A stretch of 64,000 nt of DNA from Haliotis asinina (GCF_037392515.1 NC_090280.1:17052001-17116000); one strand, 5' to 3'. Positions 43,124 through 55,867 are shown, counted from the first letter of the stretch. Translations and numbers: made by a program. Notes: generated from the sequence alone by a model not told the origin.

Positions 43124-44610
43124 GTCAGTACGATATCGCAGCTATCACTGGCATACACAGAGTGGAATTTATTCATTGTCAGGGAGGAACACAGCAAGCA
43201 TTTCTTGATGGGTTCACATACTCCAAGAATAAGACCAGAGGCCAGACAACACACTGGAGATGTATCGTCAAGACATGCAGAGGGAAATGTTCCACTGTTG
43301 CGGACTTCCTGGGAGATTCCTCAGACCACTCCCACCCACCAGGACTTCAGCCAAGTTTGTTAGCAACTTGCGGAAACGGGTCAGAGAAGAAGCCACACCT
43401 GTCCAGGCGATCTACAATGCCGAAGTTAGTCTCCAGGCTCCAGACGACGCCCCGCACCTGCCTTCCTTTCCCAGTTTGAAGAGTTCCCTCTACCGACATC
43501 GCCGGGCAACAATCCCTATACTGCCACAGACCAGAGCTGATGCTCGCTTGGAAGGACAGTGGACCACAACCAGACATGGCAGAAGGTTTCTTCTCTGTGA
43601 AGATGGCGAGGAGGACAAGATCATCATCTTTTCGACCGATGAGCAGCTGTGATGTGTGGCTGAAGCTGACACACTCTACATGGACAGTACATTTCCTGTT
43701 GTCCTCATCTCTGGAATCACCTTTACACCATACATGCCCGCTTTGGATACACCATGTACCCGCTGTCTTCGCAATGCTGCCAAACCCGACAACAGACATC
43801 ACACACCAGGATGTTCACCCTACTGAAGACAGAGGTCCATCAGATGTTCAACCAACCGCTAGCTCCAGCTACCGTTCAGACGGACTTCGAGATGGCGGCC
43901 ATTCGAGCCACAGAGACCGAGTTTCCTGCAGCAGACATCAAGGGGTGTTTCTTCCACTACACCCATGCCATCTGGAGGAAAACCCAGGACCTCGGCTTAG
44001 CTGTAGAGTACAAGGAAGATCCCCAAGTACAGAGATGGATTCGAAGAGCGACTGGACTTCCCCTGCTTCCTCTTCCTGATGTGCAAGATGCCTGGCTGGA
44101 CACGATGGACGCAACACCTGAAGTAGCACGGTCCCAGGAGTTCAACGACTACATGGTGACAAATGGACTGACGACAACGCCCGCTTCCCACTACGCCTTT
44201 GGAACCATCACCACACAGTTGGCTAAAAGACAAACAACGACCTTGATGGATTCCATGCCCGTATCAACAGAAGTCTACCTTATCAGCATCCCAACCTGTT
44301 TAGATTTGTGGACCTGATGCAAGGCATTGAGAAGTCAGAAGGCGCTAAGCTGGAGCAGATTATCTTTGGCGCTACTCCCCCACCCAGGAAGAAAGTGTAC
44401 AGAGAATCTGAGGGGAGATTCCTTCGTCTGAAAGAAAAGCTGATAAGTGGAATTCCCGGATGCTGTAGGACATCTCTTGAAACTTGGCTAAAACTACTGA
44501 ACTGCGAAGGTGATTGTGACTATGTAAATAGTGCATGTAAAGTGAACAAGGCTGTAATTGTTGGATACAATATTCCGTTACTGACTGACATATATGTAAA
44601 TAGTAAATAG
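43124..44610 (+). pseudogene. MULE transposase relic, array copy 2
   Basis: Same frames and the same lesions as copy 1, so the lesions predate the amplification. Confidence 0.8.
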
Positions 44611-45388
44611 TGCAATACTTTTGTTAAATAATAAAGTTTATAGAATTAATAGAAACCTGTATACCTTGTTACCCATTGTTATCGGTCTACTGTTATGTGT
44701 ATATATACTGCAACCCTTTAGTTTTACCCTCACTTCACCTGAAGAAGGGACTAGAATCTGTCTCGAAACGTTGTGACCTTGTATAATAAAGACGTTTGAA
44801 CCATAAAGCACTTTTAGTTTGATTACTCCAACTTCTAAATGCCTTTGAAACAACTGACAAACAGTCTTGAAGATAGCTGAACAGGTTTGACACATTGTCT
44901 TGTGCATAGCGGAGAAAGGGTGTCAAATCAATCTTCTGAATAATGTTCTGTGATGCTGAATGTTACGCCTTATGCATAAATACAGACAAAATTAGTCGAC
45001 AACACAACACGTCCAGGTCACATAGGTAAATTGGTTTAAGGGAACTGGGGTTTTTCACCTATGTCGCATAGCACTCCGTTGAAAAACCTGATAACTGTTT
45101 GAACTGACATTTTACGCGAAAAATGACATATACAAGCATAGGCAAATAAATCGAGGAGCATATTATTTGCAAAGTGTAATATGACTCAACTTTTGCTTTT
45201 TGACTTTTCTTCTTCTCTTTCTATTTTTTTAAATATTTAGAACTATAGCTGTAACAATAACTCAGTGGAGTGTGTTAAGTGACGTTGTGTTCAAATGTAT
45301 GTTTTGACAGACCTACGTGTTAGTTTGTAGCGCACCGCCTGTCTGAGACTGATCAATATTTAGTTTTGTATCTAAATGCATTTTGCAG

Positions 45389-45603
45389 GCTTTAGTAAAT
45401 ATCCTAGAGGTATGTCGGGGAAGGTTTTGATGGCATCGTTGTGGATGTCGTTGATGGTTTTAACTACAGTCTACTGTGCCAACCTTGTCGCCGCTCTGTC
45501 CGCACAGACTGAAGTTAAACCGTTCACTGACCTAGAGGGGCTACTGGACAGTGATTATTCAGCTGGGTTGCAAACATCCGGTATCTCCCATCATATATTG
45601 AAG
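45389..45603 (+). CDS. iGluR gene B M3 exon, array copy 3
   Basis: Protein identical to copy 1. Confidence 0.85.
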
Positions 45604-46623
45604 GTATCTGGATACTAATTACTGGGTTTTGCCCTTTGTTCCTTTGTTGTGGTAGTGTAGAGTTCAAAATGTTGCCAGTATATTCCGATGTTGATGTGTC
45701 TGCTCCATTGGGTGTTTAAGTGAATTATCAACATTTGTTTTACACATGGTAGCTTCACTCTTTCATTGATGTCATATATTAATATAATATATTGAAATAC
45801 ATGAAATTTCAGCACTGTTTCTTACAAACACAAATGCCCTGCGAATAAAGAACTAAATTCACCTTTCGGGCGATAACTGTACGCAACTCGTGTTACCACT
45901 GTCTGATATTCAAGCACTGTGATATCTAGAAGCAGTTAATGGTGTTTGACCAGAATTCCTCCATTGAATGTTAAGTAACATATTAGTAATGGAATATCTA
46001 TGGAAACAATCTGTGAGCCTCTAGAAACAAACTATAATTGTCAACAATAAAAGTTACATTATCCGCACACAATAAACGAAATATCAGAATTTCTGCGCGG
46101 AACATGATAGTCGGTTCATAAGTTGATTTACTGTCAGGAGACAAATTTAAACGTGTTATCGTAAAAAGGACTGAATTAAGAACTTTACATATATCATGTG
46201 TATTTAGAGACACACTTGAATATTGTGACAGTTTATCTTGTGACAGTACGTGTCTGTATACTCCTCTTCAAAACAGATTCGAAGTGAATCATTCAAAACA
46301 TAGTGAGTGAGTGTGGTTTTAAGTCACTTTATCAATATTACATCAATGTCAAAGTGGGCAGCAGTTGAAAACAAGCTATGGGAGCACAGTTATGCTTTTG
46401 AAAGATTCAGCAAATCCGTATACGTGAAATGTATTAGATTTGTCATGGAATATCTAATTATTTGTTTAAAGCCATTTCAGTGAGGTGCGTGGGGTAATGA
46501 GTTTGTGAAAAACGCCCTGCCTTGGTGGCCTTACTAGTTCCTGCTTAGTATCAGGAATGAGCAGAAATGTTACTTTTGCTGTAAATTTATTCATTGTCTG
46601 CCACTTTCATCTTTAACTACCAG

Positions 46624-46883
46624 ACAAATGACCCACCAAGTTTATATGGAAGACTATGGTCAAAGATAAAAGCCAACGACCCAGTGTTCCTGGAATCCTC
46701 GAATGAAAAACATCTAAAACGACTGGAACGTGAGAAATATGCCCTGATGATGTTCTCATCACAACTAGAGAAGCACATGGCTGATGACTGCCACTTACAG
46801 GTTCTGGGAGAAAGACTATTATACCTACAAATATCTTTTGGATTGCTCAAAGGGTCGCCTCTAAAAGCCGACATGGATAAAGT
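46624..46883 (+). CDS. iGluR gene B S2 exon, array copy 3
   Basis: Protein identical to copy 1. Confidence 0.85.
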
Positions 46884-47477
46884 GTAAGCTGCGACAGAGC
46901 CTTTAAAGTTCACAAACATAATACAAAGTGTTTTTAAACAAAAATATAAATATGGATATTGATTATCGATGAACAATATGTCCAAAACCTTTATTCAATA
47001 TTGCACGTATATCTGAAATATAGTTAAGTTGACTATATGTGTTTGCATTAATTACAATACATACTACGTGTAATGGTTCACTCCCAGGCATCAGACGTTC
47101 CAATTGTCAGACGGCTCAATCATTAGGCAAATCAGTCAAGTGTTACCAGTGTAACTGCCTGGCCTTACCTACTAATTAATGAACTGCTCCAAATTGTGGG
47201 CAGGGTGATTAGGTTGATCCCAGCCACTAAGCTTGTTAATTGAAACCGATTATACTCTTTTGTTTTTGTTGTTGTTGTCGCTGCTTTTGATCAGTATGTG
47301 GAGAGAGATGTGATTTTGAAGTAGTTTGTTCAACTATATGGAATACAGGAAGTATGCAGAATGCAGTAAGCATTATTAAATAAGCTTTAACTGTTTTGTA
47401 TATACTTGAGTAAGTGGTTTAAAGTTCTCCGCAACTCAAGCTGAATTTCACATGTGATATATATCATGAACTGGAAA

Positions 47478-48964
47478 GTCAGTACGATATCGCAGCTATC
47501 ACTGGCATACACAGAGTGGAATTTATTCATTGTCAGGGAGGAACACAGCAAGCATTTCTTGATGGGTTCACATACTCCAAGAATAAGACCAGAGGCCAGA
47601 CAACACACTGGAGATGTATCGTCAAGACATGCAGAGGGAAATGTTCCACTGTTGCGGACTTCCTGGGAGATTCCTCAGACCACTCCCACCCACCAGGACT
47701 TCAGCCAAGTTTGTTAGCAACTTGCGGAAACGGGTCAGAGAAGAAGCCACACCTGTCCAGGCGATCTACAATGCCGAAGTTAGTCTCCAGGCTCCAGACG
47801 ACGCCCCGCACCTGCCTTCCTTTCCCAGTTTGAAGAGTTCCCTCTACCGACATCGCCGGGCAACAATCCCTATACTGCCACAGACCAGAGCTGATGCTCG
47901 CTTGGAAGGACAGTGGACCACAACCAGACATGGCAGAAGGTTTCTTCTCTGTGAAGATGGCGAGGAGGACAAGATCATCATCTTTTCGACCGATGAGCAG
48001 CTGTGATGTGTGGCTGAAGCTGACACACTCTACATGGACAGTACATTTCCTGTTGTCCTCATCTCTGGAATCACCTTTACACCATACATGCCCGCTTTGG
48101 ATACACCATGTACCCGCTGTCTTCGCAATGCTGCCAAACCCGACAACAGACATCACACACCAGGATGTTCACCCTACTGAAGACAGAGGTCCATCAGATG
48201 TTCAACCAACCGCTAGCTCCAGCTACCGTTCAGACGGACTTCGAGATGGCGGCCATTCGAGCCACAGAGACCGAGTTTCCTGCAGCAGACATCAAGGGGT
48301 GTTTCTTCCACTACACCCATGCCATCTGGAGGAAAACCCAGGACCTCGGCTTAGCTGTAGAGTACAAGGAAGATCCCCAAGTACAGAGATGGATTCGAAG
48401 AGCGACTGGACTTCCCCTGCTTCCTCTTCCTGATGTGCAAGATGCCTGGCTGGACACGATGGACGCAACACCTGAAGTAGCACGGTCCCAGGAGTTCAAC
48501 GACTACATGGTGACAAATGGACTGACGACAACGCCCGCTTCCCACTACGCCTTTGGAACCATCACCACACAGTTGGCTAAAAGACAAACAACGACCTTGA
48601 TGGATTCCATGCCCGTATCAACAGAAGTCTACCTTATCAGCATCCCAACCTGTTTAGATTTGTGGACCTGATGCAAGGCATTGAGAAGTCAGAAGGCGCT
48701 AAGCTGGAGCAGATTATCTTTGGCGCTACTCCCCCACCCAGGAAGAAAGTGTACAGAGAATCTGAGGGGAGATTCCTTCGTCTGAAAGAAAAGCTGATAA
48801 GTGGAATTCCCGGATGCTGTAGGACATCTCTTGAAACTTGGCTAAAACTACTGAACTGCGAAGGTGATTGTGACTATGTAAATAGTGCATGTAAAGTGAA
48901 CAAGGCTGTAATTGTTGGATACAATATTCCGTTACTGACTGACATATATGTAAATAGTAAATAG
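47478..48964 (+). pseudogene. MULE transposase relic, array copy 3
   Basis: Same as copy 1. Confidence 0.8.
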
Positions 48965-49742
48965 TGCAATACTTTTGTTAAATAATAAAGTTTATAGAAT
49001 TAATAGAAACCTGTATACCTTGTTACCCATTGTTATCGGTCTACTGTTATGTGTATATATACTGCAACCCTTTAGTTTTACCCTCACTTCACCTGAAGAA
49101 GGGACTAGAATCTGTCTCGAAACGTTGTGACCTTGTATAATAAAGACGTTTGAACCATAAAGCACTTTTAGTTTGATTACTCCAACTTCTAAATGCCTTT
49201 GAAACAACTGACAAACAGTCTTGAAGATAGCTGAACAGGTTTGACACATTGTCTTGTGCATAGCGGAGAAAGGGTGTCAAATCAATCTTCTGAATAATGT
49301 TCTGTGATGCTGAATGTTACGCCTTATGCATAAATACAGACAAAATTAGTCGACAACACAACACGTCCAGGTCACATAGGTAAATTGGTTTAAGGGAACT
49401 GGGGTTTTTCACCTATGTCGCATAGCACTCCGTTGAAAAACCTGATAACTGTTTGAACTGACATTTTACGCGAAAAATGACATATACAAGCATAGGCAAA
49501 TAAATCGAGGAGCATATTATTTGCAAAGTGTAATATGACTCAACTTTTGCTTTTTGACTTTTCTTCTTCTCTTTCTATTTTTTTAAATATTTAGAACTAT
49601 AGCTGTAACAATAACTCAGTGGAGTGTGTTAAGTGACGTTGTGTTCAAATGTATGTTTTGACAGACCTACGTGTTAGTTTGTAGCGCACCGCCTGTCTGA
49701 GACTGATCAATATTTAGTTTTGTATCTAAATGCATTTTGCAG

Positions 49743-49957
49743 GCTTTAGTAAATATCCTAGAGGTATGTCGGGGAAGGTTTTGATGGCATCGTTGTGGAT
49801 GTCGTTGATGGTTTTAACTACAGTCTACTGTGCCAACCTTGTCGCCGCTCTGTCCGCACAGACTGAAGTTAAACCGTTCACTGACCTAGAGGGGCTACTG
49901 GACAGTGATTATTCAGCTGGGTTGCAAACATCCGGTATCTCCCATCATATATTGAAG
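49743..49957 (+). CDS. iGluR gene B M3 exon, array copy 4
   Basis: Protein identical to copy 1. Confidence 0.85.
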
Positions 49958-50977
49958 GTATCTGGATACTAATTACTGGGTTTTGCCCTTTGTTCCTTTG
50001 TTGTGGTAGTGTAGAGTTCAAAATGTTGCCAGTATATTCCGATGTTGATGTGTCTGCTCCATTGGGTGTTTAAGTGAATTATCAACATTTGTTTTACACA
50101 TGGTAGCTTCACTCTTTCATTGATGTCATATATTAATATAATATATTGAAATACATGAAATTTCAGCACTGTTTCTTACAAACACAAATGCCCTGCGAAT
50201 AAAGAACTAAATTCACCTTTCGGGCGATAACTGTACGCAACTCGTGTTACCACTGTCTGATATTCAAGCACTGTGATATCTAGAAGCAGTTAATGGTGTT
50301 TGACCAGAATTCCTCCATTGAATGTTAAGTAACATATTAGTAATGGAATATCTATGGAAACAATCTGTGAGCCTCTAGAAACAAACTATAATTGTCAACA
50401 ATAAAAGTTACATTATCCGCACACAATAAACGAAATATCAGAATTTCTGCGCGGAACATGATAGTCGGTTCATAAGTTGATTTACTGTCAGGAGACAAAT
50501 TTAAACGTGTTATCGTAAAAAGGACTGAATTAAGAACTTTACATATATCATGTGTATTTAGAGACACACTTGAATATTGTGACAGTTTATCTTGTGACAG
50601 TACGTGTCTGTATACTCCTCTTCAAAACAGATTCGAAGTGAATCATTCAAAACATAGTGAGTGAGTGTGGTTTTAAGTCACTTTATCAATATTACATCAA
50701 TGTCAAAGTGGGCAGCAGTTGAAAACAAGCTATGGGAGCACAGTTATGCTTTTGAAAGATTCAGCAAATCCGTATACGTGAAATGTATTAGATTTGTCAT
50801 GGAATATCTAATTATTTGTTTAAAGCCATTTCAGTGATGTGCGTGGGGTAATGAGTTTGTGAAAAACGCCCTGCCTTGGTGGCCTTACTAGTTCCTGCTT
50901 AGTATCAGGAATGAGCAGAAATGTTACTTTTGCTGTAAATTTATTCATTGTCTGCCACTTTCATCTTTAACTACCAG

Positions 50978-51237
50978 ACAAATGACCCACCAAGTTTATA
51001 TGGAAGACTATGGTCAAAGATAAAAGCCAACGACCCAGTGTTCCTGGAATCCTCGAATGAAAAACATCTAAAACGACTGGAACGTGAGAAATATGCCCTG
51101 ATGATGTTCTCATCACAACTAGAGAAGCACATGGCTGATGACTGCCACTTACAGGTTCTGGGAGAAAGACTATTATACCTACAAATATCTTTTGGATTGC
51201 TCAAAGGGTCGCCTCTAAAAGCCGACATGGATAAAGT
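50978..51237 (+). CDS. iGluR gene B S2 exon, array copy 4
   Basis: Protein identical to copy 1. The nearest S2 exon to the last exon. Confidence 0.85.
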
Positions 51238-51831
51238 GTAAGCTGCGACAGAGCCTTTAAAGTTCACAAACATAATACAAAGTGTTTTTAAACAAAAATA
51301 TAAATATGGATATTGATTATCGATGAACAATATGTCCAAAACCTTTATTCAATATTGCACGTATATCTGAAATATAGTTAAGTTGACTATATGTGTTTGC
51401 ATTAATTACAATACATACTACGTGTAATGGTTCACTCCCAGGCATCAGACGTTCCAATTGTCAGACGGCTCAATCATTAGGCAAATCAGTCAAGTGTTAC
51501 CAGTGTAACTGCCTGGCCTTACCTACTAATTAATGAACTGCTCCAAATTGTGGGCAGGGTGATTAGGTTGATCCCAGCCACTAAGCTTGTTAATTGAAAC
51601 CGATTATACTCTTTTGTTTTTGTTGTTGTTGTCGCTGCTTTTGATCAGTATGTGGAGAGAGATGTGATTTTGAAGTAGTTTGTTCAACTATATGGAATAC
51701 AGGAAGTATGCAGAATGCAGTAAGCATTATTAAATAAGCTTTAACTGTTTTGTATATACTTGAGTAAGTGGTTTAAAGTTCTCCGCAACTCAAGCTGAAT
51801 TTCACATGTGATATATATCATGAACTGGAAA

Positions 51832-53318
51832 GTCAGTACGATATCGCAGCTATCACTGGCATACACAGAGTGGAATTTATTCATTGTCAGGGAGGAACAC
51901 AGCAAGCATTTCTTGATGGGTTCACATACTCCAAGAATAAGACCAGAGGCCAGACAACACACTGGAGATGTATCGTCAAGACATGCAGAGGGAAATGTTC
52001 CACTGTTGCGGACTTCCTGGGAGATTCCTCAGACCACTCCCACCCACCAGGACTTCAGCCAAGTTTGTTAGCAACTTGCGGAAACGGGTCAGAGAAGAAG
52101 CCACACCTGTCCAGGCGATCTACAATGCCGAAGTTAGTCTCCAGGCTCCAGACGACGCCCCGCACCTGCCTTCCTTTCCCAGTTTGAAGAGTTCCCTCTA
52201 CCGACATCGCCGGGCAACAATCCCTATACTGCCACAGACCAGAGCTGATGCTCGCTTGGAAGGACAGTGGACCACAACCAGACATGGCAGAAGGTTTCTT
52301 CTCTGTGAAGATGGCGAGGAGGACAAGATCATCATCTTTTCGACCGATGAGCAGCTGTGATGTGTGGCTGAAGCTGACACACTCTACATGGACAGTACAT
52401 TTCCTGTTGTCCTCATCTCTGGAATCACCTTTACACCATACATGCCCGCTTTGGATACACCATGTACCCGCTGTCTTCGCAATGCTGCCAAACCCGACAA
52501 CAGACATCACACACCAGGATGTTCACCCTACTGAAGACAGAGGTCCATCAGATGTTCAACCAACCGCTAGCTCCAGCTACCGTTCAGACGGACTTCGAGA
52601 TGGCGGCCATTCGAGCCACAGAGACCGAGTTTCCTGCAGCAGACATCAAGGGGTGTTTCTTCCACTACACCCATGCCATCTGGAGGAAAACCCAGGACCT
52701 CGGCTTAGCTGTAGAGTACAAGGAAGATCCCCAAGTACAGAGATGGATTCGAAGAGCGACTGGACTTCCCCTGCTTCCTCTTCCTGATGTGCAAGATGCC
52801 TGGCTGGACACGATGGACGCAACACCTGAAGTAGCACGGTCCCAGGAGTTCAACGACTACATGGTGACAAATGGACTGACGACAACGCCCGCTTCCCACT
52901 ACGCCTTTGGAACCATCACCACACAGTTGGCTAAAAGACAAACAACGACCTTGATGGATTCCATGCCCGTATCAACAGAAGTCTACCTTATCAGCATCCC
53001 AACCTGTTTAGATTTGTGGACCTGATGCAAGGCATTGAGAAGTCAGAAGGCGCTAAGCTGGAGCAGATTATCTTTGGCGCTACTCCCCCACCCAGGAAGA
53101 AAGTGTACAGAGAATCTGAGGGGAGATTCCTTCGTCTGAAAGAAAAGCTGATAAGTGGAATTCCCGGATGCTGTAGGACATCTCTTGAAACTTGGCTAAA
53201 ACTACTGAACTGCGAAGGTGATTGTGACTATGTAAATAGTGCATGTAAAGTGAACAAGGCTGTAATTGTTGGATACAATATTCCGTTACTGACTGACATA
53301 TATGTAAATAGTAAATAG
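51832..53318 (+). pseudogene. MULE transposase relic, array copy 4
   Basis: Same as copy 1; the AATAAA downstream (about 53337) is followed by the unique MULE right end. Confidence 0.8.
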
Positions 53319-53706
53319 TGCAATACTTTTGTTAAATAATAAAGTTTATACTTACATTTCTTAACAAGATATGCAATTAACACTCAAAGTTTGTGCTTAC
53401 ATTACTTATACAGATTGTAATGTAAAATCACCAAATCACCATATTTTACATTTGATAATTTGATATGTAAATAATAAAAGAGCAAAGGTAATTAAAACTT
53501 TTCTGGGACTTACTGAGTTTTTATTGTCATGGTCTGTTCCATTTTACTAAAAGGTAAACAGGTAACTAATGCTTGACTAACCAGCCATCTGATAATTAGC
53601 CGTCTGACAGTCGACGCGTCTGACAATTGGGAAGATACCCGTGTAATGAAATGTTTGTAGTGAGTATTTTCGTAGGACTTTTAATGGTCTTCTTGTCTCT
53701 TGGCAG

Positions 53707-53917
53707 AATGTCTCAGATGAGCGCGGTCGGCATTTTGGATCGACTGTGGGAAAAGTGGAGCGTCAAGAGAAACTTGACACACTGTCCAGAGAAACGAACA
53801 TTGGAATCCATCACACTAAATCAAGTCGGGGGTGGCTTCATCGTCGTGTGTGTTGGAATTGCACGCAGCATTATTGTCCTGTGTCTTGAAAACGTAACGC
53901 GCCCACCAACAAGATGA
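53707..53917 (+). CDS. iGluR gene B last exon (M4 helix)
   Basis: Acceptor TCTTGGCAG, stop TGA at 53915-53917. Encodes MSQMSAVGILDRLWEKWSVK and the M4 helix GGGFIVVCVGIARSIIVLCL. The Arg inside the helix is unusual and fits relaxed constraint. Present once only. An AATAAA lies at 54242. Confidence 0.85.
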
Positions 53918-53997
53918 TCTTCTTATGAATCAGAAGTCTTCAAGAAGAGAGCAGTAAAGTAACTGATGATGTTTCCTTCACTGAACAGACACTTTGA

Positions 53998-54197
53998 GTC
54001 AATGTGTTTAGTTTTACACCAATATTCCACATATATGGCGGCGGTCTGTAAATAATGGAGTCTGAACCAGACAATCCAGTGATCAACAGCACGAGAGCAT
54101 TCATCTGTGCAGTTAGGAATCAAGGACATGTGTCAGCGAGTCTGAGCACCTGATCGCGTTAGTCACCTCATACGACCAGCATGGGTTACTGACAGGT
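53998..54197 (-). mobile_element. Older SINE in the 3' UTR of iGluR gene B
   Basis: Diverged copy flanked by imperfect duplications ACAGACACTTTGA (about 53984) and ACAGACGCTGTGA (about 54198). Paralogue A at about 13640-13670 shows the uninterrupted site. Confidence 0.75.
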
Positions 54198-54754
54198 ACA
54201 GACGCTGTGAAAGAACGTGTTAGACACGTTCATAAAAAGCAAATAAATGAAATTAGGTGTTCAGTTGGGTGTTTATTTAAAAATGAAAGCGTCTTCAGAG
54301 TAGGAGTGACTGAGTGGCGAATGCTGACACAAGTGAAGGTAGTCATTCCTGTCGTTCTCGTTCACTAAATGACGGTGTATCGTGTGCGTGACGGAATTCG
54401 TTAGGCCATCAGGTTGTCTTGTAATTGCAACAGGTTTGTACGATCAGTGTGGGACATCATTACCTTGTCAGTGTCCGTTCTTACATCTCACATGTGGAGT
54501 TGGGGTAAAGAGCCCATGGAGACATCTCCATATCCTGGCTCTCCCATACTGTGCATAATTACCCATACGGGTGAGGACAACCCGTGTGATATCTTTTTAT
54601 ATTTGCACAGTGTCCAATGTGGCCAACTAGAAAATAGCACGTCGGGTTTCATTATGGTGGAACAACGCGGTCTATTTTGGCTTGAGATCTGCAGTATGCA
54701 ACGGGGTGATGTATAACTAAACGTTGATTTAGAGGGCCGTGAGTATCTGCAGTA
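54198..54754. other. 3' flank of iGluR gene B
   Basis: Poly(A) signal AATAAA at 54242; an ORF at 54414-54716 has no recognised content. Confidence 0.4.
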
Positions 54755-54950
54755 TATTGAAGGACTGTCAAAACCCGGTCAGCGCCATGAAACGTATGAT
54801 TCAAACTTTGTCTGACAAAGGTGTTCCAACTCACCAAATCATGCAATTGTCAGGGCACAAGAATGTTCAGTCTGTATCAGTTATTCCACAATGAATTCAA
54901 AACAATACCAAAACATCAACACACTTCTGTCTTCCAACTGGGATTCCATT
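54755..54950 (+). pseudogene. Tyrosine recombinase (Crypton-like) C-terminal relic
   Basis: KRMIQTLSDKGVPTHQIMQL and SGHKNVQSV match the catalytic HxxR-to-GH region of Crypton-type recombinases; the following piece (MNSKQYQNINTLLSSNW) is in a shifted frame. Only the C-terminal end remains, with no obvious link to the gene at 22756-24684. Confidence 0.6.
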
Positions 54951-55227
54951 CCACGTGACACAGGTCTGTCTCTCCCTTGTACCTGATGTACGTAGGGTTA
55001 TCCGAGCCTTCAAGCATCCAAATAATTACGGCAGTTTTCTACACATATTGTTTTCCTTTTATTTCCACTGGAATCAAATATACTAACAGTAAACGTAACT
55101 GTGCATAAGATACAGTTGCATAAAAGTTATTTGAAAAGATTTGTAAAAAACCTAGTCACCTTCAGCATGTTTTTGACACCTTTGAATTTTGTGGGAAATA
55201 AACGTTAGTTACAACTTAAACTGTGTA

Positions 55228-55760
55228 CTTCATGCCACAGCTTGCTGAAAATCCGCGTCTCCGCGCCTTGGGCATGCCGAAGACTGGTCTGGCCCAGAAA
55301 GAAGTTGTCAGCAATTTTGGTGTCCATCTAAAAACAATCTCACATCTACATTTCAACATGATGGGAGAGATTTGCATCAGACCTGTCGTCCACGCATGAG
55401 GTCATATCAGTCAGACAACCACATTCGGCTGACCCCGGCACCGACGGCCTGCAATACGTCCAATTTGTAAACGTCACTAACAGTTATGGCTCGCTTAGTG
55501 CATGCAGCATCTGCACCACATGAGACAAGATTGGGATGGTGTTTTGTTCACTAACGAGTCGAGATTTCTTCTGGAGAGCTCATATGGCAGGTCAAAGGTG
55601 AACAGACGACGATGCCAAATAGTATGCTGACGCAGACGCTGTTCAGCATCGACAGTTTGGTAACGAAAGGCATTATGGTATGGGGTATCATCACATATCA
55701 CGGTCCAGTACACATCTTGTCACTGTATACTAAGCTGGATAGGAACAAGTGTTGGTTCAG
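55228..55760 (+). pseudogene. Tc1/mariner-like transposase relic
   Basis: HTH region RALGMPKTGLAQKEVVSNFG VHLKTI (55250-55345) and DDE blocks GVLFTNESRFLL (about 55535, catalytic D replaced by N) and GIMVWGIITYHGPVHILSLY (about 55670-55730), in several frames with stops. No terminal repeats found. Confidence 0.65.
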
Positions 55761-55867
55761 GTATAGAACGTCATTAAACAAGCTTTCTTCCATCAGTTTG
55801 TGTCGTCTATGCGTTGTCGTTGTCATCAACAATGTCAACTGGTTCGTGTGGGGTAACCAGCTTATAG

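Larger units (their letters stand above)
40291..44644 (+). repeat. Tandem array unit 2 (4354 bp)
   Basis: Almost identical to units 3 and 4. Private change: C to T in the M3 exon near 41234 (His to Tyr). Confidence 0.95.
44645..48998 (+). repeat. Tandem array unit 3 (4354 bp)
   Basis: Private change: GAGGTGCG at about 46482 where the other units read GATGTGCG. Confidence 0.95.
48999..53350 (+). repeat. Tandem array unit 4 (4352 bp)
   Basis: Last unit; unlike the others it runs on into the genuine right part of the MULE (53351-53639). Confidence 0.95.
38368..53639. mobile_element. MULE-type DNA transposon, expanded by the tandem array
   Basis: Left end GTTCACTCCCAGGC at 38368 and right end (reversed) GGTATCTTCCCAATTG at 53639 are related terminal inverted repeats sharing TGTCAGACGGCT about 30-40 bp in. 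Both are bordered by the 9-bp duplication CGTGTAATG (38359-38367 and 53640-53648), typical of Mutator-like elements. Without the array the element would be about 2.2 kb (38368-40288 plus 53351-53639). The array repeats everything between. Confidence 0.75.
29152..53917 (+). pseudogene. Ionotropic glutamate receptor gene B, damaged, with internal tandem array
   Basis: Exons in order: signal peptide, three short N-terminal-domain and linker exons, two S1 exons, an S1-M1-pore exon, an M3 exon, an S2 exon, an M4 exon. iGluRs are ligand-gated cation channels of the plasma membrane. The N-terminal domain (exons 1-3, with no exon 4) is about 120 residues, far shorter than the roughly 400 usual. Lesions: one-base deletion in exon 5 (30798-30955), frameshift with stop TAG in the pore exon near 34658, and no equivalent of gene C exon 4. 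The M3 and S2 exons exist four times. Because one M3+S2 module is 475 bp, chaining modules would shift the frame. Most likely a pseudogene. Confidence 0.8.

Noticed and set aside
35905-53350. Array as a CRISPR-like or satellite locus
   Set aside because: Units are 4.35 kb with exons and a transposon; no short repeat-spacer pattern.
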